From contig JAHWKK010000023.1 in the NCBI GenBank assembly GCA_019347945.1, forward strand, positions 23,632 through 60,827: a DNA stretch of 37,196 nucleotides, in the 5' to 3' direction. Shown here one piece after another: positions 22,601 through 27,239 of this stretch. Source of the stretch: Acidobacteriota bacterium (GTDB lineage Bacteria; Acidobacteriota; Thermoanaerobaculia; Gp7-AA8; JAHWKK01). The notes under the pieces were generated by a model, which was not told the origin of the DNA, did not search any database, and was given only the letters and a program-made list of their open reading frames with translations. A program made the translations under genes and the position numbers. Every line of letters starts with the position of its first letter. The first letter of the stretch is position 1.

Positions 22601-23123
22601 GAAGCAGATTCAATTGGAACGTGGAGAGACCGTTACAGTAACGACCTACAGTAAGGTCTATCCCACGGTGCGTTTCCTCGGCATTTTTGATGTTGTAGGA
22701 TCTTTTGGTCTTCCGGGGAATGCGACCGATATGGGCTACGATCTGAGTCGACCAACCAATGTTCGCGCCATTCGTCACGCGGTATCTCTGGATGAACGAC
22801 GTCGGCTTTTCCCTCTGACATCGATGTTGGATCTACAAGGAACCGGGCCATCTTACGTGATCGAGAAAGGCTTCAGGGGATCACATTCGGATGTCGGTGG
22901 TGGGTATGAGGACAACGATGAGCTCGCTCAGGTGGCTTTGCGATGGATGTGGGACGAGGCGGTCAACGCGGGCATTCGAATGGGCCCGTTGAGTCCCGAC
23001 GATCAGCGAGCCGATCCGTTCATCCAGCACGATGAGTCGTCGTTTCTGACTCGAACCTACAACTTCCTGAGGCAACGCAATGATCGCGTCATTTACTATC
23101 AGGGTCGACGGTACCGTCGATGA
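10608..23123 (+). CDS. Giant secreted RHS polymorphic toxin with Tle1-like phospholipase tip
   Basis: 4171 residues starting at ATG 10608, with weak ribosome-binding signals. Residues 1-39 form a signal peptide with core LIPVLLFLLAITLPAPG. Residues ~66-115 are the later strands of a carboxypeptidase-regulatory-like domain. SbsA-type Ig (~721-828) and ZU5-like segments (near 471 and 960) follow. A propeller-like region starts near 1460. The RHS shell begins near 2264 (VDRTYRSATIGHSPLGSGWD) and YD repeats run to ~3800. The core ends with LRARWYDPDTGTFLSPDP and the DPTGL motif (3883-3887), the usual self-cleavage signature of RHS cores. The tip (3888-4171) matches DUF2235/Tle1 hydrolases: FFDGTGN, YYEGVGS, GFSRGG with nucleophile Ser3972, GIFDVVGSFG and GSHSDVGGGY. 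It probably degrades phospholipids of competing cells. Delivery by Sec and the cell surface rather than by T6SS is inferred from the signal peptide and the lack of a PAAR domain. Confidence 0.9.
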   Translation: MNMTNERSTTRKPETRNRPERLIPVLLFLLAITLPAPGQSSDIREGHAPAEPQFSATAPSLASQSTVSVDSRGRYVMRLQEGAHTLEISSPGYTTAWRQVIVPAGASVVPIDVILDPLGPTATAVDGEPISLQHGGATPVTLPVALTVPAGSAPAGTSVTLTSVGQQSLAGLLPLGWSPLASAEVRLSGEVVSASVAVARDGDETSGEVASEKGRASRGGMGSAGFQPAGPQASSLASPLAAQTAGSTSGSTLSFSVPADEILVANQTLSAVAYDSARDEWIVLDAVVSISESGQVSVTIPDSWLLAPGSFSIALVYPDDAADLTSPPVPSSGSPLRGVDRPEDIETALSQAEVSMDLDPRQILPTQRATITVSVNDWLLAPGSWLLPSGTPVQAWIDEELTLADGSTVTEPPFKTDLILYRDLDGSPLEAKFHLAPSVRAREVFLSVGYERIRLQPYPYELARGTVVGPEGGRVSGDGDVVIEIPAGATLEPISAESRSLTTEEITTFGTLEGFRIAGGFELQMQRLESGDSGLEGEQTTSVELWEAARATFSVADATETDQVIIAKIVDDSPFGRIYELATRTEQLTTSGGVTTRLTTLVEDPTLGLPISGITTEGRYLILVAEQPVAWAWGRVENGAGRPVTDAQVLSLASELSAPLGVSSLTPNALFALPVVAEPAAPFALRPRSRASGDGALYTHAVSPAPDEIVPVYAITLAPQPPVVTSVSPPDGATGVSLTTNVRVDFSPGIDTTSVTGSTLVLTDTLIGEIVAGTISADPSGITWSLAITADRPSLAPATRYAIAVSPSIRGANGAPLGATFTSFFTTLEQITSTEIDASKIRITIPDDSGRSTVNGLAGALPAGAQALVVRRGRDFATQYQATAATDGSFTIALGDCSSPLDARRSPPPCDVVAVTDQLQLYVTNDIGNLIAIVPLTPFALPDGSGFVAPAATQTTFTTDDGITVTVPAGAFDQPTLVTVTPETSAPFADVPSFSEELTFATAIDLDLDCTISEASSPSVAPGSPLLAPSCVAREKLQISIPVPSDAPADRQWLLGRLGESTRGPRVMIVDTLRIDGNQFRTDLADTTSALVSGSAASTAVRSAGVSPAGSQASSLQPTAPVTTQAATVKDLLMGVRDKARYTVIDISIPGTTIGWATTSISSDALELHFDQFRSLYVDSLYVDQNDGVVAFPMVTGQPFTVIGVNTQTALKSFEKLYDPLTPTDPGTPFVLDPPDTPGTGPFPLFGTPFSIDQTEIEAIDQVTGSLGKFELQIDKGIASLALPATGIEDDDLTLVNFTTGKRDSKIDGGLSVKVGVGDRLGLVSWKHGVSDDALISVVFDQAIEAGDSADPVAVDAFLRNRLKVYADGEDVSSSVRFRIDSSGRRITAEPLARLRAGTGYYLVLQPNLVGAVSGLKIGQRKDEEGNLSAGLTQDLYLPFNVREVGGTLGAFELSEGAIRESLLIDNILLMSARDAGILAFETTDPATIDGLNPRGRIVVSGDAWGLARDAHGRIFGTVIGDTFGSLRSWDFEELVEASTGTNEVLGHRSSTLISWSPSADSLSATSATLPVAVPRKLFVVTQDADPLIFDTATLPSGWSASPLDDKWYELSGSEILQGAGGDDHPYLVQRITVENVTRGGRWSADAYIDSPAAFTGVVAKEGDQLRITKNLRAWAVVSLFGHGIGVYDLNAMESNDADVTAPADWTRPREILSVSTGENDPPIQNTVSDLRFNSDVSAIPRAAGVDGYGLNVREGILDFALPVTEEALATQTTLERGIGFLLKGDFTEEAKPASLRRLDALRATYELRFAVQPPVQRLSGSDVISWMIPAIDNRPVAPPSEGASPGVRGSIAGSDASRDYLLAAAGDLGLLVIEAGGSGYLQPSFGIPGLHIGDKLVDVIWLPAGVFAVRSVPERDLAVVVDGEGYVHLVDLSRVDERWTEIGQYRDPSILFPSASDAIMAEFPRADHRVIWRSEQPLANGTLAPVLDPETGILYTSKLQGTETDVSAVLDPKLDVLIDLGDGLGTLGAILPLGVPLPAALESAMTGPTASASAFRVAMTLPGDIDATGTFSVAVESERVPGAVAPQTASPLPPAHLRTIDGQPLPLHRDIPAGMAGSLRHQRMFNRFVSGWVVPLADPRASIDWSWPSGTTSDDKEAAGCSNCDRPDHLKGDATAPELLVSGWTVMIRPDLDPTSAYGWLADGRLDRRFPSTPVDTVRPTDVLVHPNNPPVATGLTEGTIYLHSGELELGSLDLDAGGYNDWNVLVDRTYRSATIGHSPLGSGWDSSLFRRLRPLPDGNVEYRDGAGGQWLFRRTASGWIAPEGLPLALARTADGWMLRDVKRRLLRFDGYGRLISESDDSYEPAAPGSGNVISYLYDTNGRLARVIDSLGRPSSLAWADNFGGRLLTVTDWRNREVRFGYDALGRLASVNLPVVENIDGIRPELRYGYVAPTSGLAGYLGYGSNLTEFFEPGIAQPRAQFSWAGEKMWMETWATNEKVNIDYQSDSLVNVTDALGQTRAYTIASEAPGARAHLASLTEKGIRTVTGSFGQLPPLGPASYTNVDRIYELEMEGGYLSRTLLQGVGETEISRKDAASIKGALAYSVASRPVTTSASGSSLSSESVAAAEITRQINYQDQLPDCGDCYAHVQSVSWSDTVQSFTVERPEANRANKSPVATNNSVVSQASLNDKGAVTSVTSTGGTVEGGAGAQIALDRHGFNGKLWERGAVSKVDDGGLETKVEYPDANTVVETDPRGIVTTTRFDQWDRIVAVEVSGEPGTSEKWYYDSAGRLRRHERRQGTDTVSTHFVHDKMGRLIERRTNHIEVAGIDNEITTTVAYDLQNRTIATTLPSGSVRTETLDGLGRMESVTTTTGELSIGNLVDEMGYDIAGNLSYYFDGHKYSSSAFDFHGRRIRQLNPDGTRVDTEWTALGSPRRIRTFGADGELISDQSFDYTTSGRLDGLSAAVDETQARDLSLAWDGAGRTSGVDVSGRAAATRFDHAGRVTSTNAGAGSASTGVSESFVSSTVTGHQGYLPSVVEIGELGAATYDSTLAFDSASRLTNHSIGSLESAWKYNEAGQLVQQRMPDRGEFRYERDSRGSLTREVLPDQSTIDYSYDSVGAQIAYRDQTSEVTSTQTDLIGRPLIRTYADGTSEAFTWKGRQLSTYTDRQGRLRSYTFDDAGRLVTISVEGQGVVEKIEYGLDGRLSRWATPGAAVLFLDYDLDGNPTHTAQERFANGSGTGSAPELIDRYEQTHQWNVHGERSSWTMPSYNGFAAAGTWTESLTASYDPMGNLEILTRALSDGTSSTLMSTSFRNAGRPNSRMIQTPSGAVIERNYDYDETTGQIDGFRVSANGGQPFAGSLLEYDGIQVADQLLIGISGETRHNLYDYDDRSRLQAVLMARRVDNVVSDEVLDPADFREALARPQDDPLDPPSLDFAEEAGHKIDALTKGNETFDFNWNGAERQSDGRFAYTFDAQGRLIEAREIVTPQSISIRRVLYIYGADRLVGRRAGYANLLSAGTEPLDTDWKIEDRNDVLESDGLPAETTFVWDPVTDTIVAIYRAGASANPAIDANGGLVRQIVHGGLSYDDPVEVSIARTGEPTLRLYPVYDEIGGGQLQAVLNESGEIVSRASSNGAYGEESFGIPGPAIDRISISATTDSTGALSSMELELRSTEILDAATIASGTRLVSLDAEGSVLTSSSVTPLLDDPWTVRWSLTSAQWSELSVDASAISVAATDQLRAAQWGGTSVLPVPGPLLGKAGMASSGSLPVEHRATLASLSSWLSSLGADAEGELVPYDVEGLHVFASTGTTGDPSSLIVAAPFHAHPWQEPLTELNYLRARWYDPDTGTFLSPDPLGYQDSSNLYAFCAGDPINCSDPTGLAGYFFDGTGNDRAKMVNPTNVAKLEAVYRGGNRWYYEGVGSDWYTLGNGGLYGLGGRLRLEAAYEELVKQFNETDDRTIDIFGFSRGGALAVAFANMIAERGIPIYSRSHEKQIQLERGETVTVTTYSKVYPTVRFLGIFDVVGSFGLPGNATDMGYDLSRPTNVRAIRHAVSLDERRRLFPLTSMLDLQGTGPSYVIEKGFRGSHSDVGGGYEDNDELAQVALRWMWDEAVNAGIRMGPLSPDDQRADPFIQHDESSFLTRTYNFLRQRNDRVIYYQGRRYRR
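11272..11316 (+). repeat. Double-hairpin element, copy D, inside the RHS gene
   Basis: TAGC, then GCAGGTT-TTC-AACCTGC (11277-11293, 7 bp perfect), spacer CGGGCC, then GCAGGCT-TCC-AGCCTGG (terminal pair lost). It is read in frame as AGFQPAGPQASSL in a low-complexity linker near residue 224 of the RHS protein. Confidence 0.8.
11511..11540 (+). repeat. Heptamer repeat inside the RHS gene (1)
   Basis: Tandem CTGGCTC-type heptamers read in frame as DSWLLAPGSF at residues 302-311 of the RHS protein. Confidence 0.75.
11736..11772 (+). repeat. Heptamer repeat inside the RHS gene (2)
   Basis: Four perfect CTGGCTC units at 11738-11765 followed by a degenerate tail, read in frame as DWLLAPGSWLLPSG near residue 377. 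Three units equal 21 bases, so frame is kept only for multiples of three units. Confidence 0.85.
13666..13695 (+). repeat. Heptamer repeat inside the RHS gene (3)
   Basis: Imperfect CTGGCTC/CCGCTC heptamers read as VAPGSPLLAPS near residue 1020. It lies in a linker inside a Ser/Pro-rich segment. Confidence 0.65.
13911..13956 (+). repeat. Double-hairpin element, copy E, inside the RHS gene
   Basis: GAGC, then GCCGGCG-TCT-CGCCGGC (13917-13933), spacer CGGTTC, then GCAGGCT-TCC-AGCCTGC (13940-13956). Both 7-bp stems are perfect. It is read in frame as AGVSPAGSQASSLQ, in the same phase and orientation as copy D. Confidence 0.8.
22269..23120 (+). other. RHS tip: Tle1/DUF2235-like toxin domain
   Basis: Codons after the DPTGL motif. 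Base composition drops sharply: the 60-base line at 22141 has 43 G+C, while the line at 22321 has 32. The domain contains the Ser of GFSRGG (3972) and the HSDVGGGY motif (His4093, Asp4095), both hallmarks of Tle1-type serine lipases. The drop continues into the following lipoprotein gene, as expected if tip and immunity gene were exchanged as one cassette. Confidence 0.8.
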
Positions 23124-23482
23124 AACGACTTGAGAAATCCGTGACCGCTGGCCTTGTTTTAATTGGGCTGCTGATGAGCACGGGATGTCGCGACGACTAT
23201 GCTGTATCCATATACAACGCGGGAGAGAGAACGGTCATAGAAGTATCGGTTTGGTATGGCGAGTATCACCGGAAGACCGGCTGGATTGACCCGGGTGTTT
23301 CTTCAAACCACGGCCTGGTATACAAACCAGTTCCGGAGGAGTTGACCGTCGAGTGGAAAAACGAGGGTGGCAAGTCGCGGAAGCAAACGGTCTCGATCGA
23401 GGGCGAGCGCACACGGGAAAGCGATCTGATCATCGAGATCCGTGACCAGAATACTCCCACGGCGCGCTGGGGGATCAGGTGA
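23120..23482 (+). CDS. Lipoprotein, candidate immunity protein for the Tle1-like tip
   Basis: A 120-residue protein with a lipoprotein signal peptide: positive n-region MKRLEK, hydrophobic core LVLIGLLM and STGC with lipid-carrying Cys23. The -3 Ser makes the lipobox slightly non-canonical. The mature part is a short beta-rich domain (VSIYNAGERTVIEVSVWYG) that I do not recognise. Its ATG overlaps the RHS stop by 4 bases (ATGA), so it is translated right after the toxin. Tle1-type phospholipases act from the periplasm, and their known immunity proteins are often periplasmic lipoproteins, so position, topology and toxin class agree. The G+C of its sequence resembles the toxin tip (31 of 60 in the line at 23161). 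Immunity function is inference. Confidence 0.7.
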   Translation: MKRLEKSVTAGLVLIGLLMSTGCRDDYAVSIYNAGERTVIEVSVWYGEYHRKTGWIDPGVSSNHGLVYKPVPEELTVEWKNEGGKSRKQTVSIEGERTRESDLIIEIRDQNTPTARWGIR

Positions 23483-23559
23483 CATGCTGGTACTTCGGCG
23501 CGGAGAGTTCCGACCAGGACCCGAATCGAAATCTTAGCGGAAGGACTGTAATAAAAAGG

Positions 23560-23661
23560 AAGCAGGTTCTTCTTCTCCGAAGCTAACCTTATCCTTCCGA
23601 GGCATTCTCGAAGCAGGTTCTTCTTCTCCGAAGCTAACCTTATCCTTCCGAGGCATTCTCG
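23560..23661 (+). repeat. Perfect 51-bp tandem duplication
   Basis: Bases 23560-23610 are repeated without a mismatch at 23611-23661. Each unit begins AAGCAGGTTCTTCTTCTCCG and contains a weak hairpin (GGTTCTTC against GAAGCTAACC). It lies in the ~255-base gap between the lipoprotein gene and the next gene. The gap otherwise holds only the inverted repeat listed next. Confidence 0.95.
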
Positions 23662-23665
23662 ATGC

Positions 23666-23692
23666 TGTGAGATAATTCGGTCTGATCTCACA
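23666..23692 (+). promoter_or_regulatory. Inverted repeat TGTGAGAT-(11)-ATCTCACA
   Basis: A perfect 8-bp inverted repeat with an 11-base AT-leaning centre, ending 45 bases before the ATG at 23738. There is no T-run, so it is not a typical intrinsic terminator. A repressor or activator operator for the downstream secreted protein is plausible. Confidence 0.4.
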
Positions 23693-23737
23693 ATGTGATT
23701 GCCGCAAAACGCGGCTCTGAAAAGGCACGGAGTAAAT

Positions 23738-24276
23738 ATGCGTCGACCTTCCTTCAGCTGTCTGCTATTTGTGTTTGCGCTGAATGTCGGTGCGGATACC
23801 GAGCTGCCACCCCCCCCGACGGGTTTCGATGGGAACGCGCCGAGGAGGTGAAAGGTGCCTATCTCGTACCGGATGGTTGGCATTTCAAGAGCTCGACGAA
23901 GGGCGACACCCTTGGATACTTTGCGAGTCGCGAGAACATCGACTCCGAGGGTGCGTTCCTGGTGGGAATGACGGTGAATGTAAAGCGTCATCTCAAGGGT
24001 AAATCAGTGAAGAAGGCGATCCAGGAAATCATCAGGGGGTATGCGAGATCGGGAACGATTCTGAAGTTCAGTGACGCGAGTCAGGACCCGTTCGTCGGAT
24101 CGGTGCTGCAGCTCGACGACGGAATCACGACGATGCATATCCTGCTCGTCGGCAATCCCGAAACGAATACGCTGTACATCTTCATGTTCGAAGCGCCAAC
24201 GAGAGAGTGGCCGAAGATGTGGCACGACTTCGGGGAGGTGATGTTCAATCAACTTCTGATCGACGACGGCATCTGA
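23738..24276 (+). pseudogene. Secreted protein of unknown function, frameshifted at a C8 tract
   Basis: ATG 23738 follows GGAG at a 7-base distance and encodes a clear signal peptide (MRRPSFSCLLFVFALNVGA, then DTELPPPP), but this frame stops after 37 codons. The remaining ~150 residues (DGFRWERAEEVKGAY to the C-terminus FNQLLIDDGI) are in the frame one base back. The switch lies at eight consecutive Cs (23810-23817), where a ninth C would restore one ~180-residue protein. The mature part has VPDGWHFK, an alternating-strand layout and a FEAPTREWPKMW segment, faintly like Mog1/PsbP-type small domains. I do not assign a function. It could be a sequencing indel, a true pseudogene or a phase-variable gene. 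The long frame starting at GTG 23695 lacks a signal peptide and is less likely. Confidence 0.6.
23810..23817 (+). repeat. C8 homopolymer at the frameshift point
   Basis: Eight Cs right after the signal-peptide codons of the secreted protein. C tracts of this length are prone to slipped-strand changes and also to base-calling error. Confidence 0.9.
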
Positions 24277-24286
24277 ATCGACACCG

Positions 24287-24490
24287 TTGGATATTCTCCT
24301 TGTAGTCGCGCTCGTCGTCGTTTTGATTCTTGATCTGGCCGTGCTGAACCAGATTATTAAGAGTTGGCACTCTGGAATACGTCACGATCGGCATCTGCAA
24401 CTTCTGATGATTCTGTTCGTGATCTTGCTTCTGGCGGCGATGGAATTGGTCTGGTCACTCTTCATTGTCTATGCGTTTACAGGAGGTTGA
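24287..24490 (+). CDS. Small two-helix membrane protein
   Basis: A 67-residue protein with a TTG start 10 bases after the stop of the preceding gene; no clear ribosome-binding site. It has two hydrophobic stretches, ILLVVALVVVLILDLAVL and MILFVILLLAAMELVWSLFI, separated by a short basic loop (KSWHSGIRHDRHLQ), so it is probably an inner-membrane hairpin. No family was recognised. Its position right after the frameshifted secreted protein suggests co-transcription. From 24491 to 24608 no gene or clear signal is seen. Confidence 0.5.
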   Translation: MDILLVVALVVVLILDLAVLNQIIKSWHSGIRHDRHLQLLMILFVILLLAAMELVWSLFIVYAFTGG

Positions 24491-24608
24491 AGCTTAATAG
24501 TACGGAAGTGGATCGCATCTCGCCTCTGCCACCGCGAGTTTCTGACTCGCTCTGGTCGACCCGGACGTCGAGTCCGTTCCGAACTGTGTTGGGCTATCCT
24601 GAAATCCG

Positions 24609-25514
24609 ATGACCAGATGGGAAGATGGCGAGATCCGTGACCGAGTCTTGACGCCGAGCCGTCGCCCGGCGTGGGTTCGATGGCTGGCTCTGGGGACTGC
24701 GCCTATCCTCCTCATCATCGTGGCGTGGGCGGTCCACGGCCTCATCGTCCACCCGTCCAACGACCGCGACTGGACGATCGATCAGTCCCGACTGGCCACG
24801 GCCGAGATCGATGAGCCGCTCGTGACGATCCGCAATATCCGCAATTTTCGATACCGGAGCGAGACCGACTTCGAGCCCGCCTGGTACGATGCCACCTTCG
24901 ACCTTCGCGAGCTCGAAAACGTCTGGTTCGTCGTCGAACCGTTCGGCTCCTGGCGGGGACTGGCGCACACCTTCGTCAGCTTCGGTTTCGAGGACCAAAA
25001 ATATGTCGCCTTCTCGGTCGAGATACGGAAGGAAAAAGGTGAAGCCTACTCGCCACTCAAAGGACTGTGGCGACAGTACGAGCTGATGTACGTCGTCGGT
25101 GACGAGCGAGACCTGATTGGGCTCCGGGCAAATCACAGAAACAACGACGTGTACCTCTATCCAGTCCGTACGACCAGGAGACGGGCGCAGCGGATGTTTC
25201 TCGAGATGGTTCGTCGGGCGAACCAGCTTGCGGCCAATCCGGAGTTCTACAACACGATCACAAACGCCTGCACCACCAATCTCGTGGATCACGTCAACCT
25301 CGTCGCCCCTGACCGTATCCCTCTCCGGGCCGGCGTTATCTTTCCCGGGTACTCTGACCGGCTCGCACGACAGCTCGGTCTCATCGACACGGAGCTGCCG
25401 CCGGACGAGTTGCGTGCTCGCTTCCGAATCAACGAGCCGGCGGGCGAGCACGCCGGAGCGGAAGACTTTTCCGTGCGGATCCGGGAGCACCTGCCCGCGG
25501 CACGGCTGCGATGA
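24609..25514 (+). CDS. DUF4105 membrane-anchored protein
   Basis: A 301-residue protein. Residues ~26-46 form one transmembrane anchor (LALGTAPILLIIVAWAVHGL); the rest should be periplasmic. The segments IRNIRNFRYRSETDFEPAWYD, HTFVSFGF, SVEIRKEKGEAYSPLKGLWRQYEL and NACTTNLVDH are the conserved blocks of DUF4105, the N-terminal periplasmic domain found in Lnb-type proteins. The conserved Cys-Thr-Thr-Asn and His residues suggest a papain/NlpC-like fold, but activity is not established here. The last ~60 residues are a tail ending in charged sequence. The gene stands alone with no strong Shine-Dalgarno. It is followed by 156 bases carrying the probable promoter of the biosynthetic operon. Confidence 0.8.
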   Translation: MTRWEDGEIRDRVLTPSRRPAWVRWLALGTAPILLIIVAWAVHGLIVHPSNDRDWTIDQSRLATAEIDEPLVTIRNIRNFRYRSETDFEPAWYDATFDLRELENVWFVVEPFGSWRGLAHTFVSFGFEDQKYVAFSVEIRKEKGEAYSPLKGLWRQYELMYVVGDERDLIGLRANHRNNDVYLYPVRTTRRRAQRMFLEMVRRANQLAANPEFYNTITNACTTNLVDHVNLVAPDRIPLRAGVIFPGYSDRLARQLGLIDTELPPDELRARFRINEPAGEHAGAEDFSVRIREHLPAARLR

Positions 25515-25556
25515 AAGATGTGCGCTGTGGCGTCGGTCTGAGAGGCTCAGCCGAGG

Positions 25557-25562
25557 TATACT
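25557..25562 (+). promoter_or_regulatory. Candidate -10 box (TATACT) of the biosynthetic operon
   Basis: GTATACT lies ~110 bases upstream of the first operon gene in the only sizeable gap (25515-25670). No convincing -35 element is visible 17 bases upstream. The ATG at 25671 is preceded by AGGAGG (25655-25660), a strong ribosome-binding site. Confidence 0.3.
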
Positions 25563-25670
25563 CGACACGTTCCAATCGTTCCATTCGTCTGATCTTTGTG
25601 AGCGCGGCTGACCAGCCGGTCGGTTCGACCCGGTCTTCCCGCGCCCCCGGATTCAGGAGGTCGTCACAGT

Positions 25671-27239
25671 ATGAGCTCAGACTCGCTCGTCGGTATTGTC
25701 GAGCACTTCGCCGATATGGTGCCGGACCGCACGGTGTTCTCGATCTGGCGCGACGGTGCGTGGCAGGAGTGGAGCTACGCCAGGTTCTTCGATGAGATTC
25801 GGATCCTCAGCTCACACCTGATCGATCTCGAGGTAAAGCCCGGCGACCGCGTCGGGCTGCTCGCCGAGTCAGGCCCATGGTGGGCGACGGGCTATTTTGC
25901 GGCGCTGCGTGCGGGAGCGACGCCGGTTCCACTGGACCCACGAGCCCCACGGCACGAGCTCGACACGACCCTCGGACATTGCAGGCCATCGGCGATCCTT
26001 TTTACCAAACGGGTGCGGGAGCTTGCAGAGGCACTCCCCTCGCGCTCCGTCCCGATCGACGAGCCGCGAGAATCGGGACCTGCCGCTCTGCACCCGTCGC
26101 GCGAGGATCGCGAGGGTCTCGGAGTCATCGCCTACACATCGGGAACCACTGGACGTCCGAAGGGAGTGATGATCGAGCAGTCGAGCCTTCTCTATGAGGC
26201 GAGATCGCTCACCGAGATCCACAATCTCGATCGCGATGTTTTCGTATCGGTCCTGCCGTTGACGCATCTCCTCGTGCTGACGTGCGGTTTGATCGCCCCT
26301 CTGTACTCGGGAGGCGAGGTGGTGTACGCGGGATCTCTTCTCCCGGCGGAGCTCGCCGACTCGATGCGCGACCGTAGAGTGACGACCATGGTCGGTGTTC
26401 CTGCTCTCTACTCGACTGTTCGAAAGGCGATCGAAGCAGCCTTACCCAACCGTGTCTCCCACGCAGTCGCGAGATTCGTTCCCCTGCGCTCTCTTCGACG
26501 ACTTCTCTTTCCGAGACTGCACAGAATGGCGGGAGGTCAGGTTCGCCGGCTGATCTGTGGTGGTTCCAATCTCGACACGGAGACCATCGAGTTCTACGAG
26601 CGGCTCGGGGTTCCGCTCTATCAGGGCTATGGAATGACGGAGGCGGGCCCGGTAGTCGCGGTCAATGGGCCGCGGCAGAACAGGATCGGAAGCGTGGGAC
26701 CCCCGTTGCCCGGAACGGAGCTGCGAATCGCTGAACAGGACGAAGTGTTGATTCGCGGCCCCCAGGTCATGAGAGGGTATCTGGGAGAGCCGGAACTGAC
26801 CCGGGAAGTGCTCGACAGGGAGGGTTGGCTCCACTCTGGTGATCAGGGCAGAGTCGAGGACGGATTTCTCTTCATTACCGGAAGGATCAAAGACCTGATC
26901 GTTCTTCCGGACGGACAGAAGGTGCACCCCGGCGACGTCGAGGCGGTCCTGGGTGCGTGCGAGGAAGTCGAGGAGATCTGCGTGGTGGGAGTTCCGTTGG
27001 AGCGAGGAGAGGAGATTTGCGCGGTCATCGTTCTTCGTGAGGACTCGGAGCTCTCGCGGGTCGAGCCGTCGGTCCGAGAGCTCGCCCGGCAACTGAGAGG
27101 CTTTCGCAGACCGAAGCACGTACTGCTGCATGATGGTCCTCTGCCTCGCACACGCACAATGAAGGTGAGACGGCATGAGCTGAAGGAGTGGGCCGCCGGA
27201 AAACTGGTGAGCGCTCGCCTGAAGCAGGAGGTCGGGTGA
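25671..27239 (+). CDS. AMP-dependent acyl-CoA/acyl-ACP ligase
   Basis: A 522-residue ANL-superfamily enzyme, normal length. P-loop TSGTTGRPKG is at 156-165, YGMTEAGP at 320-327, the hinge-side GWLHSGDQG with Asp391 binding the ATP ribose, and catalytic Lys498 in RTMKVRR. It activates a carboxylic acid as acyl-AMP and transfers it to CoA or to a carrier protein. The overall look is that of long- or medium-chain fatty acyl ligases, but the substrate cannot be fixed. It is the first gene of the nine-gene operon, has a strong AGGAGG ribosome-binding site, and its TGA shares one base with the next ATG. It may supply the acyl starter used by the KAS III-like enzyme, or load one of the two carrier proteins. 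Confidence 0.9.
   Translation: MSSDSLVGIVEHFADMVPDRTVFSIWRDGAWQEWSYARFFDEIRILSSHLIDLEVKPGDRVGLLAESGPWWATGYFAALRAGATPVPLDPRAPRHELDTTLGHCRPSAILFTKRVRELAEALPSRSVPIDEPRESGPAALHPSREDREGLGVIAYTSGTTGRPKGVMIEQSSLLYEARSLTEIHNLDRDVFVSVLPLTHLLVLTCGLIAPLYSGGEVVYAGSLLPAELADSMRDRRVTTMVGVPALYSTVRKAIEAALPNRVSHAVARFVPLRSLRRLLFPRLHRMAGGQVRRLICGGSNLDTETIEFYERLGVPLYQGYGMTEAGPVVAVNGPRQNRIGSVGPPLPGTELRIAEQDEVLIRGPQVMRGYLGEPELTREVLDREGWLHSGDQGRVEDGFLFITGRIKDLIVLPDGQKVHPGDVEAVLGACEEVEEICVVGVPLERGEEICAVIVLREDSELSRVEPSVRELARQLRGFRRPKHVLLHDGPLPRTRTMKVRRHELKEWAAGKLVSARLKQEVG

Noticed and set aside
23666-23692. Reading the inverted repeat as an intrinsic terminator of the RHS-lipoprotein unit or as a CRP site
   Set aside because: There is no T-run after the stem, and the half-site spacing does not match TGTGA-N6-TCACA.
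23266-23991. Minus-strand frame of 241 codons across the 51-bp duplication
   Set aside because: It runs antisense to the lipoprotein and the secreted protein and has no recognisable domain. The duplicated units simply keep it open because 51 is a multiple of three.
24594-25568. Minus-strand frame of 324 codons opposite DUF4105
   Set aside because: It is a shadow of a real gene; high G+C at third positions opens the antisense frame.
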